Program-made: the position numbers and the translations under genes
Source: Andrena cerasifolii
Taxonomy: Eukaryota; Arthropoda; Insecta; Hymenoptera; Andrenidae
Length of the DNA: 64,000 nt
NCBI RefSeq assembly: GCF_050908995.1
Contig: NC_135123.1
Location: forward strand, 12,524,001-12,588,000
Direction of reading: 5' to 3'
Shown: in pieces, positions 1-11,243 of the stretch
Layout: the number at the start of each line of letters is the position of its first letter
Position numbering within the stretch: the first letter of the stretch is position 1
Notes under the pieces: generated by a model
Databases searched by the model: none
The model's input: the letters and a program-made list of their open reading frames with translations, nothing else
Told to the model about the DNA's origin: nothing

Positions 1-1891
1 GAAGAAATTTGGTGATTCGTATTGCTGTGCTACTGAGGATAGAAGCGTCGAGAATGGTTTAATGTTCCTCTGGACCTTAGTTCTCGAAACTGCAGCCGCG
101 CTATGCAACCTGTACAACACTAATTTGCTGAATACACTTAAGACCGTTTCACGGAACCGTCGCGGTAAAGCGTGGATGTTGGAGCATCGGTTTATGCACT
201 GTCTTCTAAACTGTTACTGTATACAGCGTTACTTCGAGTTTCATCGAAAGGGGCGTATTTGATAAACCTATCGATAAGCACCGTGCTATTAACGAGATAG
301 ATGCGTCCCAATGTGAAATCCTCAACGATCATCCGCATCCCCGCGTGCACAGTAGATACATTTATTATTACGCGCACTGCGCATTTGATTTGCGATCGGA
401 CTTTAACCAGGCAGCACTGGGCGGAACGACGAACAACAATTTGGAAGTTCGAGCCAATAATAACAGTCTGTTCGAGCAGTCCCCCTCGATTCTATTTCAC
501 ATAAAGAGAAATCCTGGTTTCCAGTGATCTCTCTAATGATCTCTTAGTTTCACTCGACCAGTTATTAATCAATTCACTTATTAAAAAAATACGAAATGTA
601 CTCTTCGTTTAAGAGGATACGTGCTTGTATCCCCATTAATTCAGATTCGCCTTGTTAGCGAACCGTAAATCACAGACTCAATATGAAAAGCTGTCAGTAG
701 ATTTATTGTTTGACACTTCAACTTTCCTGCCACTGTGATCGAAGTTCAACGACAGATTGGAGGCAAAGTACACGCTCGGACGCTTCGAGGGAGCATCGTC
801 TGTCGTTTCGATTACTCCCCATCCCTCTGGAATGAATTTTCGAATCCGATTCTAGCAGACTACTTACACTCGTCAAAATTAAAAAAAATAACAAAATCAT
901 AATTGAAGGGGCGAGTATCGCGCGCTCCACTTGTCGATCGCGGCTTCTTAATCGCCCGGAGATAATGTCCATCGCGTTCTTAGTCCAGGCTCGAGAGAAC
1001 GCGAGCAATCGTCGATCTCGATCGGACTTTGTACGGTTCGATTGTCTGGGGCAGGGGGATCGAGCGCGGAAAAACGAAAATTACGATCGATCTCGCGGCT
1101 AAAAATTGCTCTCGAGGATCGCCGCACGGCTCGAGCCAGGTCACGGTTATTTAAATGCAGCCCGCATTTTCTCCTTTCGCTGGCCAAGTGAATGCTGACG
1201 ATTCTTTGAAAGTTCCTCGATAACGCCATTCGAGAACGTTACGATCGACAGCCGGCGTTATCGATCGCAGCCACGTACGTTCCCGACAGCCACTATTTTT
1301 TTTTTTCCCAAGTGCTCTGGGCCAGATATTACATAACTGCCCAGCGATGCTATAGATCCACGGATCTACGACTGGGTTTTATCTACGGCCGATCAAGATG
1401 ACCGTTTATCGCGGCACGGCCCCGGCGGCCTTTGAATTTCGCCTGGAGACGTGTCATTGTCCGAGTTAAGCTATTTGTTCGCTGCAATTCTGCATCGCTG
1501 CGGAGAGGTGAGCGACAGCTCTGAGATGCGTTCATTGCCGCCGACTCGGTTTCATTCCCCACGGTCGAGCTCGTTGGGATCACTTGATGCCACTCAAATC
1601 GGAAACCTTTAAGTGACAATCAGGGTTTCAATGAATCGCGCCAGCTTGTATCGTGAATGGGTCTCGTCCTTTGCCTCTCGCTCAACTCATCCCCTCGACC
1701 CACGACTACCCTTCAATTCTACTCCAACTACGATCGGGTTCACCAACACTTCCGAGGAATCAGAAACAGAGAGGAGCCTCTACTTAACAGATCCTCCACC
1801 TTAACTTCTGTCCTAACCGAGAGCACCCTGCTCTGAAGCCGGAGATAATCTCGTCTGACCAGTCTAAATCGATCGATATCTGTGATTTCAG
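1..1891. other. Upstream DNA, probably NFAT intron
   Basis: No coding exon is supportable here. The stretch ends in the splice acceptor TTTCAG at 1886-1891 that opens the first visible NFAT exon, so most of it is probably intron. The N-terminal exons of NFAT are presumably to the left of the window. Short open frames on both strands have no recognisable composition and no good splice context. Confidence 0.6.
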
Positions 1892-2181
1892 GTAACAATG
1901 CAGGTGGCAGGTCGTCAGCGGTGACAGGATCGGTCCAGAGGAGCACCGTCACGCCGAGCAATCGCGCGCACTCTGCGAGCAGGAGGATCAGCCATCAGCA
2001 GCGCCAGCAGCAGCAACAGCAGCAGAAGCCGCAGCAACAGCAGCCCAGGATACCCTTGGGATCCTTGAGGACCCCGGATGATCACGGCCCGAGAGCCAGC
2101 TCGGCACAGGACGTTTGCGACAATTCGAACGACTCCGGGCTCGGTTTCGAGGAACGCCAGCAACATCTCACCAGCGCAAAC
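1892..2181 (+). CDS. NFAT: NFAT exon A (Gln-rich, NDSGLGFEE motif)
   Basis: The exon opens after TTTCAG in phase 1 (GT completes a codon) and ends in phase 0 before GTTAGT. It encodes a Ser/Arg-rich stretch, a Gln run made of mixed CAG/CAA codons, and a DNSNDSGLGFEERQQH segment that looks conserved within insect NFAT. Its last codon joins directly to the GCT codon of the next exon. The run of glutamines is low complexity and may vary in length between individuals. Confidence 0.85.
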
Positions 2182-5100
2182 GTTAGTTGGATACGCACGT
2201 GACGGTTACCATCGCGAGACAGACGCACTCGACGCACGGTCTTCGACGGGTCCGCGCCGTTTTGTTTACGCGTCGCGGCGGAGGGTTATCGCGACGGTGA
2301 CAAAAGCAAAAGCGTCGAGCCGCGGCGCGTTATCGGCCATCATCGGAATGGCGTTACCATCGTGGAGCGATATATCGCCTATTGTCTAAAAACAACTCGC
2401 GGCTGGATTCGGTGGTGTAACTGGTTGACAAAGGAAAACCATGTTTCGCCAGTATCTTTATCCGCGCGAAAAACAATGTCCAGTCAACAGCCTAGGCGGA
2501 AGAAATATCGCCGGGACTAGAGCTATTCCACGTCAAAACGGATAGGCGAAAAATTTAGTTTCACCGATTCTCTTCAAAATTACAGCATTTGTCGATAACC
2601 TTGCGAAAACGAAGTATACTAAATTTCAGCGGCCTATGTCAAATAGTTTTCGAAATATTTAATGTTAAAGTTTCGAAAATTCAAACAAAATCAGCTGACG
2701 CGTCGTCACTTAAACTGTAATATCTCGGTCATTTTTAAAGATAATGCCACCGTCTTGGGCTTATTTTATAACTGAAGAAATGCTTTCTCAAAACGTGTAT
2801 GAAATATTTTGTTTATTGTTAATAAACTTAACAGTAATCGATGTCAAAGTTTCAAATCAGACCATATAAAAGATTAGCAATAGTGGGTAGCAGATATTCC
2901 TACTATTTTTCTCGAGAATACCGAAAATACCGAAAGAAAAATTTGTTTTAACCCATCGTATATAAATACTTTCCTACGCTAGGCTATTGTTTTGAAAACG
3001 CGTGCGTGCGGACTGACCATGGGATCCGTGCAGTTCCAAGTGCACTATCGTAAGTTTTATTTTTTTATTAACTGTCCCAAAGTCTCTCCACTTTTTTGAA
3101 AAAGGCATTTATTAGTTGAAGACTTAACGAATCGAATGGTATTTTTTTCAAGCCGGACCGGTGGGTGGGAACGACGTCAAATCGCGATTTGAAACTTTGA
3201 CATCGATTACTGTTAAGTTTATTAACAATAAACAAAATATTCTATATACGTTTTGAGAAAGCATTCCTTCAGCTTTAAAATGAACCCAAGACGGTGGCAT
3301 TATCTTTAAAAACGACCGAGATATTACAGTTTAAGTGATGACGCGTCAGCCGATTTTCTTTGAATGTCGAAACTTTAACATTAAATATTTCGAAAACTAC
3401 TCGACATAGGTCGTTGAAATTTAGTATACTTTGTTTTTGCGAGGTTATCGACAAATGCTGTGATTTTAAAGAGAATCGGTGAAACTAAATTTTTACCTAT
3501 CCGTTTTGACGTGGAATAGCTCACTAGTGGAGCGCGCGCGGGCCGATGCTCGCGCGATACTCAGCCGCGGCAATTGCACGTTTCTTTTTTTTTTTATTGT
3601 CGCTGCGCAAACACGCCCCGCTCGTCGCCGCGCGTGCTTTGATTGATATCGGTACGTGTAACGATAATTTATTCTCGGCCCCGTTGCGCAACACCCGCCG
3701 ACACACGATTAAAGGCTTCAAAGGTCTGTGCACGTGTAGCATTTAGAAAACAATCACCTGGGCTACACTTTGCTCTATTTATGATCCTCGGATCTGTAGG
3801 CATATATGGGTCAGGGTGGTTTTGACACTCCCGTGGCTCTTGATCCTATACCAGTTGAGTTTCAGCAATTAAAACCACCCTGTACAGTCAGGTGCCCGCA
3901 AGCTTAAGGTTTCCCAATTCTTTAATTCACAATACCCTAAGACCTTCCACGATACATACCATCGACTTCAGAAACCACCATGCCAGTCCGTTTCCATCCC
4001 ACCCTCGGCCATCCAGTTCCTCCTTCCTTGAATGCCTGCGTCAACGAGGTCGCATCGTTCAGCCCCTGAAAATGTTTCCCAAGAGGCCATCCTCGTACTC
4101 GAAGCCTCTGAAGCTTCCCCTACAGTTACGCCACTGTTCGTGCATACGCGAGCGGTACCTAACGCTGTCGCTCGTGTTGCCGCCTAGGATCGCCGTTGAT
4201 TCGACGACAACGACGCCGGCTGGTTTCTAACGGTAGTTGAACCCGGCCCGATGGACCGATTCTGATTCGTTAAATTGAGCCGGCTAAGTTGCACGAGCGG
4301 GCGCACACCGACGTACACGTACACGCGGCTCTATCAATCTGTCGTTGCTTAACAGGCTTGGAACGGCGCCGGCGAGGAGGACTCGAAGAGGAGGAAGATG
4401 GACATCAAGCTCGAGTCCGAGGACGCCAACTTCGCGTTCCCGGAGGTCGCGCACACCGCCAGCCCCGAGGGCAAGGCCAGCAGCAGGAGGACCGCCAACG
4501 GGATAGGGCTGGCCGCGATACCCAGCAGCAGGAATGGGACAGGCGGCAGGGTGGTCGAGGTGGCCAGATCTCGCGCAGGCATGGGAGTCCTCGCCAAGAG
4601 GCCACCTACCGCTCACCAAGGCCCAATCACCCTCACCTCCCAACTATGTACGTGCTAGCCACAGTTGCTTTCGCTCCTCTTCGAACGAACACGTTTATCG
4701 CCGGCCCTTTCCCCCCTTCTTTCCTTCCCTTCTTCCTTTTATCGATCACCAAAACCGATGGGGTTTATCGATCCGGTCGGGAGCAAGCCTAGGCGGGCGG
4801 CCCTGACAATTTATTGCCGTTGATATTGTAGTTTTTCGGCGGAGATACACCGAGGTCCCGGCGAGGTCACACGGCTCGAGATAACGAATCCCTCCGGAGA
4901 TATACTTCGGTCTCGTCGCCGAGGAGCATCGTCGTCGGTCACATTATATCGTAACTTTTAAGCAGAGGGTTATTAGATAGCTCGTACCGAGCGATTTGCA
5001 GGGAGATTCGTTTGTTTGCATCTGGATCTCGATGCCTGACGACGGGTTTCGCAACTGGTGTTTCGGATGATACAAACTGATAACTCTCGGCTCGCATCAC

Positions 5101-8100
5101 TACTCGCCAGGCACATTTTCACCGCGACTCGCGCCCCGCGGTTCTTTCGATCGTTCCATTTCCGGGGAAATTTCTCAACCAACCACTTCTCACATGCTGC
5201 TCGCTATCTGCGCTATTTGGCAACCGATCTGTTCCGACTTTCCACGGATCCTCGATATAGCTTCTGTGATATCGAGCGCGATATCGAATGCGGGCGAGAC
5301 ACCGAGGCTACACTTGTCCGCTTTCCATCGAAATGATCTCCCCTTTCATCCTACGAGCGTGTATTCCGTTTGACCTCTTAAAGGAAGAGAAGACGGGATT
5401 GTATAAGGAAATGAAGTAATCCCGTTGCAATCCCTCGTCTCCTATGTTTGCGCTGCTATAGCTCTCGTAACTTGATTGCATTGGATTACACGATCACATT
5501 TTCAATCAGTGCTTTCTCTGGGACGTGCAGGCAGCGCCTCCGCGGACGGGAAGGTCCAGCTGCAGATCATCTGCCAGCCAGAGCAGCAGCATCGGGCTCG
5601 TTACCAGACGGAGGGCTCCAGGGGGGCGGTGAAGGATCGCACGGGGAACGGGTTCCCCATTGTACGGTTGGTTGGTTACGATAAGCCGGCCACTCTTCAG
5701 GTTTTCATCGGCACGGACCTCGGCCGTGTCGCGCCGCACATGTTCTACCAAGCCTGCCGCGTGAGCGGGAAGAACTCGACGCCGTGCGTCGAGCGCAAGA
5801 TCGACGGGACCATTGTGATCGAGGTGGACATGGATCCCACCAAGGACATGATGGTCACGTGCGACTGCGTTGGTATATTGAAGGAGCGTAACGTCGACGT
5901 GGAGCACAGATTCCCCCAGGAGGCGGGGATTCTCCAAGGGCGCAGCAAGAAGAAATCGACCCGCTGTCGCATGGTCTTCCGCACGATGCTCGCTCATCCG
6001 GACGGCACCACGGAGACACTGCAAGTCTGCTCCCAGCCGATAGTCTGCAGTGAGTGTGGCGATACTAATTTTAATCTCTTCCGGCTTTGAATTCCAAACG
6101 GCGCCGGTGACGAATTTAAAATGTCACGTTGATGTGTCGCAGCTCAGCCGCCCGGCATCCCGGAGATCTGCAAGAAGTCGCTCACGTCGTGCCCGTGCAC
6201 CGGCGGGTTAGAACTGTTCATCCTCGGCAAGAACTTCCTGAAGGACACCCGCGTGGTGTTCCAGCTGGACAACGACGACCTGTCCAGTAGCTTGGAGCCG
6301 CACTGGCAGTGCGCGGTTCTGCCCGACAAGGAGTTCCTGCAACAGACGCACCTGGTATGCGTCGTGCCCGCTTACAGACGGCAGGATCTGGCGCCCTCGG
6401 AGAAGATCAACCTGAAATTGTACGCGGTTTCGTCTGGGAAAACGAGCGAGCCGCACACGTTCCACTACACCGCCGCGTCCACGCCGCCTGAGCCATCGGT
6501 GGGCAAAGTCGAACCTATAACTCCGCCTCTCTCCACCTCGAACGGTGACGCTAACCTTGCGACGTCCCCTACAGCGGTGTCTCTAACTACAGGTGTAACG
6601 CCAAACAGTAAGTGGACTTTAATCATTGAGAAGCGAAGACAGTTCGCTGCCTCTTTAAGAGGACCTTCCGGTCTAGAGCCCAAAAAATAGGTGATTTTTA
6701 GGAATTAATTAAAGGAAAACTACTGTATATAATTTAATGGGATTTTTTGCATTGTATTAAGGATGTCTTAAATTATAGAAATATATTTTTTGTTTTATAA
6801 TTAATCATTGCAGGCGGCACTGAGTCGTTAAAATCAAGGCGTTAAAAAATTGATCCAAATCGGTGGGACTTGAATCTCCAAAAGTTATTATCCGATTCGA
6901 CTGAAATTTTTCTTATTTGGAAGAATATACTTCTGGCTAGAGGGGAAACCAGAACAAATTACAAAAATAACATTTTTTTAGAAAATAACGACACTTGAAG
7001 TTTGAAATCACTTTTTTCCTATATTTTTCACCCTTTCAACGCCTTTGAAAATTATAAATTGTCAATTTTTTGTATTTTTTTCTGGTATTCCCCCTAGCAA
7101 GAACTATATTCTTCAAAATAAAAAAAGTTTCAGTCGAATCGGATAATAACTTTTGGAAATACATGTCCCACCGTTTTGAGAACACTGTTTCGAGAAAAAC
7201 GGGTTTAAAGTTTTACGTGGGCACCGAGTGGTCGGGTGTTGCCCATGCATTTGCCGCTACTCAAATGCCTATAACTTCGGGGATTTTACGAATTTCAACA
7301 AATCCTTTTAAACACGTATTCCTAAAATGTTGAACATTCGAAAAACGAAATAAAAAAAATCGACTTTTAGACCGGAACCTCCCCTTAATGATAAGCTCAG
7401 GAAAAGATGGAGAAGGAAAGAAATTGTATAAACGTATCGCGTCATGAATGTTTCAGCTCTGATCACTCAAGCAGCCGCTGGAACGCCGAATTTCTTGTCG
7501 ACGATGCAACCGCAGCAACCATCATCCCAGACGTCGGAAGTTCTTAAGAACGATCCCAGCCCGCCACCGGTCACGGCGTCATCCCAGGTAACGCCGGTTA
7601 TGATGTGGGCAGCGCAGAGTCCGAATTGCCAAAATTCACCGCCCGACGTGATGATGCCGCCTCCAGCGTTGGTAGCGAACCCGCTCCTGAGCCGTAGATC
7701 TTCTTCTAATCTTCAGCTAATACTACCAGACAATTTGAAAACAGAGGTGCTGGACGAGAACAGCGAGAGCAGTATGATCAGCGAGAACAGCATGCAAAGC
7801 ATACCGACGCCGACCGCGAACGGCTCGTCGGGCACGAGCCCGTTGCAGCAGCTCGTGAACGAGAGCACGAGGGACACGTCGCAGGCGAACATGATCAGGT
7901 CCGGGCCAGTCGCGGCGAACACGTCGCCGGTGCAGGAGGCGGCGGTGAATCTACTCGGCGTAGTCGATCTGATGCGGAATCAGCATTCGCTGTCGATGGT
8001 GACGCCGCACCAGACCACCTTCGGAGGTATGCACGACTCGTCCCAAGTCAAAGTCCTAAGTCCTCACCATATCAACAAAGACACTAACCCAATGTTACCG

Positions 8101-9774
8101 GCAGAAACCAGTCCTAACGGGAGCCTCCAGGGCGGCGGTGTCGTTGATCTACGCATGAAACACCATCAGTCGGAATTCGCCGTTCTGCCCAACTACACTG
8201 CGCCGCCTAACGGGCAACCGTTGCCCGCGCAGAGTGGTCACAGCGTGGAGAAATACCTCAACCATATCGAGTCCAACGTCAAAGAGGCCGAGAGTCAAGA
8301 GAACGGCTTCGTGGGGAACATGCAGCAACGAGCTTCCATAATCGCCACCGGTCTACAGCCTCAGCAGGGGCAACCTTCCAGTATGCTCGCCACCGCCGCT
8401 CAAGCCGTGAAGCTGGATCTCGTTAATCCCGCGGCGGAAAGCCATCAGTTAGTGTCGCCGCTTCGTAACGTCAATCCCAACGGTAATACCCTGATGAGTC
8501 ACGTGACCGCGGTCGCCGATCACGAGACGATACCTAGCCCCCAGCAGACTAGAACTAGCCCAACAATCCCTGTGAAAACGATGCTCCTCGAGGCGTTGAT
8601 GCCACCCCCGACCGTTCCGGCGCTGACCGCGAACGGAGCGCCGTCCGTTTCACCTCCCGCGTCGGTGGTCCCGGAACAGGCCGCTAGTGATAGTTTACTG
8701 ACAACGATCAACGCCGCCCTTCTCCCACCGATGCAGGAGTCACCGGTAAGCGCGACCGTTACGTCGAACACTACCGTCGCCGTGCCGTCCCACAATTCCC
8801 TGCAAGTGGCCACCGAGACTATACCAACGGCGGCCGATCATATCCCCCAAATGCAAGGTCTCATTCAACAAGACGTCGTGGCCATGCAGCAAGTACAGCA
8901 GGTGGAGCAAGTTGTCGCGCAGGCACAGCAGCAGGTCGAGCAGGTTGTCGCTCAAGCGCAGCAGCAGGCTGTCCAGGCTGTGCACCAGGCGCAGCAGCAG
9001 GCCGCTCAGCACGTCGTGCAACACGCGCAGGTTGTTAGGCAGGCCGTGGAGCAAGTGCAGGCTGTGCAGCAAGTTCAGGCCGTGCCCGCGGTTCAGCAAG
9101 CTGTGCAGCAGGCTACCCAGGAAGCGGTTCAGCAGGCGGTGCACCAGGCGACGCAGGAAGTGGTGCAACAGGTTCAAGTGGTTCAGCAGGCGGTGCAGCA
9201 AGCGCAGGCAGCTCAGGCGATGCAACAGGCGGTGCAGCAAGATATTGGCTCTATGCTGAACCAGCCTGCCGGGTTTGTCGCGGAGGCCAGCTCTGCTCTC
9301 GCCAGCGGAGCGGCCCAAGAACCATCGCAGCAGAGACTAACGACTGCCGCGGAACAGGCGATTAATAACGTGATCACTAACGCCACTCAGGACATCATTA
9401 ACAACCGACCTATCAGCACGACAACCGCCCACGCTATCATCGCCACCAAGAATATATTGAACAGCGTGGCCACTCAAAGTGCACAGTTGATGAACACTGC
9501 TATGGAAGGAATTTTGCCCAAATCGCCTCCCAGCCAGAACAATATCGTTGAACAAGTCGCGAGTAAGTCACCACCGGTCGCTCTACCCGTGACACCTAAC
9601 AGACAGAACGTGAACCCGCCTATATCGAATGCGGCGAACAATGGGGGCGGGGCGACGATTAGAAAGCAAGAGGATGGTATGTTGCCTCAGGAGCTTACGT
9701 CTATGTCGGAGCACGATCTGTTGAGCTACATAAATCCAAGCTGCTTCGATCCCCAGAGCGGTTTTCTTATGTAG
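1892..9774 (+). CDS. NFAT: NFAT5-like Rel-homology transcription factor, five 3' exons (5' incomplete)
   Basis: This is a nuclear DNA-binding protein of the NFAT5/TonEBP branch, which in animals drives transcription under osmotic and other stress; the fly orthologue has been linked to salt tolerance. Exons are 1892-2181, 4356-4647, 5531-6049, 6143-6607 and 7457-9774, and all junction phases agree (0, 1, 1, 1). In order, the product has a Gln-rich segment, a basic KRRK cluster likely to act as a nuclear localisation signal, the Rel-homology DNA-binding domain with the RARYQTEGSRG recognition loop, an IPT/TIG dimerisation domain, and a long Gln-rich C-terminal activation region ending in SGFLM. 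The combination of RHR, IPT and long Q-rich tail is that of NFAT5 rather than calcineurin-type NFAT1-4. About 1,294 codons are visible. The start codon and first exons are outside the window, so presence or absence of an N-terminal calcineurin-docking region cannot be judged. Confidence 0.95.
2520..3522. mobile_element. Foldback DNA element with about 340 bp inverted arms
   Basis: The sequence from 2520 (GAGCTATTCCACGTCAAAAC) to about 2858 recurs as its reverse complement at about 3186-3522, with scattered mismatches and small indels. The two outer ends are flanked by the same 4 bases, ACTA (2516-2519 and 3523-3526), consistent with a target-site duplication. The loop of about 325 bp encodes no transposase, but contains a TATA-like box, an ATG and a good splice donor (see findings). 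The family is not identified. A 4-bp duplication is known for some DNA transposon groups such as Sola1, but no family call is made. Confidence 0.8.
3812..3882. mobile_element. 71-bp palindromic MITE-like unit
   Basis: CAGGGTGGTTTT at 3812-3823 is matched by a perfect reverse complement, AAAACCACCCTG, at 3871-3882, enclosing about 47 bp. T/TA bases lie at the borders. This is the shape of a minimal terminal-inverted-repeat element, or simply a strong hairpin within the NFAT intron. No coding content. Confidence 0.45.
4356..4647 (+). CDS. NFAT: NFAT exon B (basic nuclear-localisation segment)
   Basis: The exon opens after AACAG in phase 0 (GCT TGG AAC GGC) and closes after one base of a Cys codon before GTACGT. 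It encodes the acidic-then-basic segment GEEDSKRRKMDIKLE followed by a Ser/Gly/Arg-rich linker that leads into the Rel domain. The position of the KRRK cluster just before MDI parallels the known nuclear localisation region of vertebrate NFAT5. That parallel is an inference from memory of the family. Confidence 0.88.
4648..5530 (+). other. NFAT intron, nothing recognisable
   Basis: This intron of about 0.9 kb runs from donor GTACGT to acceptor GTGCAG. It contains no exon, repeat pair or RNA gene that I can see. Confidence 0.85.
5531..6049 (+). CDS. NFAT: NFAT exon C (Rel-homology DNA-binding domain)
   Basis: This 519-bp exon, phase 1 at both ends, encodes essentially the whole N-terminal Rel domain. 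Visible hallmarks are the DNA-contacting loop RARYQTEGSRGAVKDR, then GFPIVRL, LQVFIGTD, FYQACRVSGKNSTPC, and VDCVGILK-like and RSKKKSTRCRMVFR segments, all in the order seen in NFAT5. The domain is full length with no break. The frame continues past 6049 to a stop at 6090, but the GTGAGT donor at 6050 and the phase match to the next exon show that the splice is used. Confidence 0.97.
6143..6607 (+). CDS. NFAT: NFAT exon D (IPT/TIG domain)
   Basis: The exon begins after GTCGCAG and completes a Thr codon, giving VCTQPPGIPEICKKS, the typical joint between Rel and IPT domains in NFAT5. It continues with LFILGKNFLKDTRVVFQ and a final beta strand near PHTFHYT, all expected of the IPT fold that mediates dimerisation. 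The C-terminal third is a Pro/Thr/Ser-rich linker. The donor is GTAAGT after one base of a Thr codon. Confidence 0.97.
6608..7456 (+). other. NFAT intron with short foldback element
   Basis: The intron lies between GTAAGT (6608) and TTTCAG (7456). It is AT-rich in contrast to the flanking exons and holds the inverted repeat pair at 6861-7173. Open frames in the interval come from that repeat and show no protein signature. Confidence 0.85.
6861..7173. mobile_element. Foldback/MITE-type inverted repeat pair
   Basis: The segment starting CGGTGGGACTTGAATC (6861) and running to about 6975 is repeated inverted at about 7060-7173, which ends CATGTCCCACCG. The shared core includes AAAAGTTATTATCCGATTCG. 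The arms are about 115 bp and diverged; the spacer is about 85 bp. No target duplication was identified and there is no coding content, so this is probably an old non-autonomous element. Confidence 0.7.
7457..9774 (+). CDS. NFAT: NFAT exon E (Gln-rich C-terminal activation region, stop)
   Basis: This last exon opens after TTTCAG in phase 1 and is open for 771 codons to a TAG at 9772-9774. It encodes a low-complexity transactivation region: a Ser/Pro/Asn/Gln-rich part with an acidic patch (LKTEVLDENSESSM), then a Gln/Val/Ala repeat domain at nucleotides about 8875-9240, then a short conserved-looking end (LTSMSEHDLLSYINPSCFD). An ATG at 7444 precedes the acceptor and is intronic; it is not used as the start, since the phase joins perfectly to exon D. 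Long open frames on the other strand here are by-products of the repeats. Confidence 0.96.
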
Positions 9775-10624
9775 TGCTGCCGTATTCTTGTCGTTGACGA
9801 TGCGATTGTATTCGAGGCGCTCGGATACTGGCAGGGGTGATCGAATTCCAGCCAAATGGAATACAGAACTTATCCTTGGCTCGGTACGAGTTCTCTATAT
9901 CTGTGCCACACGGTCGTTTCAGACTTTGTATGTGATAGAAATGAAACCAGCTTTTTTTTGTATGACAAGAATGGACGAAGTTTGCACCACCAATTTGTAA
10001 CAATCGAAAACTTATCGTGTTTAAGTAAGACGGGCGCGACGAGAGCGCGACAATTAGGGTTTCCTTTATTCCTTCTCCTTTTTCTACGAGTTGTCGGATG
10101 TGATAATTCATATATTATTTATCAATGCCTCTTGCGCATCCAGGTGCCTTTCCCCCTATTGTAAAGTATCTCAGAGATTGGTATCTTTCTCGTGCAAAAA
10201 AGGAGTGTATCGTGAGACTAACGATACGCGCTCGCGCGCGCGTGAACGTGTGTATGTCCTAACTAAATGATCGACAAATGTACTGACCCCACTCAACTCT
10301 AGGAGGAGCGATGGAATTGAGTGTAGCAAAAGTTACGTTCGACTTAACAAGTACCTTAAAGTAGAATATCTATCCTACGGTTCATTGATACATCTCCTCT
10401 TCATTCTTTTTTTTCTTTTTTTTTTTTCTTTGACTTGATTTCATTCTAACCAATGGATCATCTTGTTGTTCGGCATCGTTTCTATTATATTTCTAAGTAT
10501 AATATATTTCGTATGTTGTTTAATGATTAAAATTTTTTGTTGATAATTAATACCAATAATAGAATATGTGATTGCGTTGATGATGTTATCGATAACAGAT
10601 AGGTAAATACAAAAATGACAGAGA

Positions 10625-10735
10625 GATTATATTATATATATATATATGTATATGTCAGTACGAGGAATAATTAATATAGAGATATATATCATTGAGGTAT
10701 ATATATATAAAATATATATATAATATATATATTTT
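10625..10735. repeat. TA-rich simple repeats
   Basis: Interrupted (TA)n runs such as ATATATATATAT occur several times between 10625 and 10735, within the presumed NFAT 3' UTR. They are probably length-polymorphic. Confidence 0.8.
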
Positions 10736-11237
10736 ACGTTTACCCAAAGAGAGAAGCAGTTGATCGGACAAAGTGAGCTTATTAAAAATATAATGAAATC
10801 TATATTATAGAAATATATCGTAACGTCAAGTTACACCGAGGGTTCTCCCTTTTGTTCAAGATGAGAGGTGCTATGTACCACGTGTACGAATACTCGCCAA
10901 CATTATCTAGTAGGAGACAGATTTTATAATGAAAATATTGAAACATTTATTGTCGTGATATGTCTTTGTAGCAAAGTATATATATATATTTTATATATCG
11001 AGCATCTATTTACGTGTCGCGTGATTTTAACAGGACCGTTAGAACGAACAGCATGAACGCTAACGTTAATCAAATAAACAGAGATCATTGTGCTATGTGG
11101 TATATACTTCGTGAATTTGTTTGTAATATTTACTGTACACTGTACGCACATCATGTAGCGTCGTCAGCTTATACATTGAGAGGAAAGAGAGCGAGAGAAA
11201 TCATGAGCATGTATCATCATTTTACCCCTGTAAGTTG

Positions 11238-11243
11238 AATAAA
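11238..11243 (+). terminator. Candidate NFAT polyadenylation signal
   Basis: A consensus AATAAA is followed by a T/G-containing stretch, about 1.46 kb after the NFAT stop codon. It is the last clear signal before the convergent LACTB2 gene. Confidence 0.5.

Larger units (their letters stand above)
2182..4355 (+). other. NFAT intron with foldback element and a tiny palindromic MITE
   Basis: The intron runs from donor GTTAGT to acceptor AACAG. It carries the 1 kb foldback element at 2520-3522 and the short palindrome at 3812-3882, both listed separately. The remaining sequence, including 3523-3811 and 3883-4355, shows no coding signal. Confidence 0.85.
9775..11243 (+). other. NFAT 3' UTR
   Basis: The stretch is non-coding and increasingly AT-rich. 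It contains a poly-T run, TA-dinucleotide tracts (about 10627-10735), and a canonical AATAAA at 11238-11243 that may define the transcript end. Another AATAAA lies near 11073. The LACTB2 stop on the other strand is only about 200 bp beyond. Confidence 0.6.

Noticed and set aside
8740..9318. 192-codon open frame antisense to the NFAT repeat domain, and a 115-codon frame in another plus register
   Set aside because: They arise because CAG/GTG repeats stay open in several frames. The Leu/His-rich and Arg/Ser-rich products have no signature and the sense frame is clearly NFAT.
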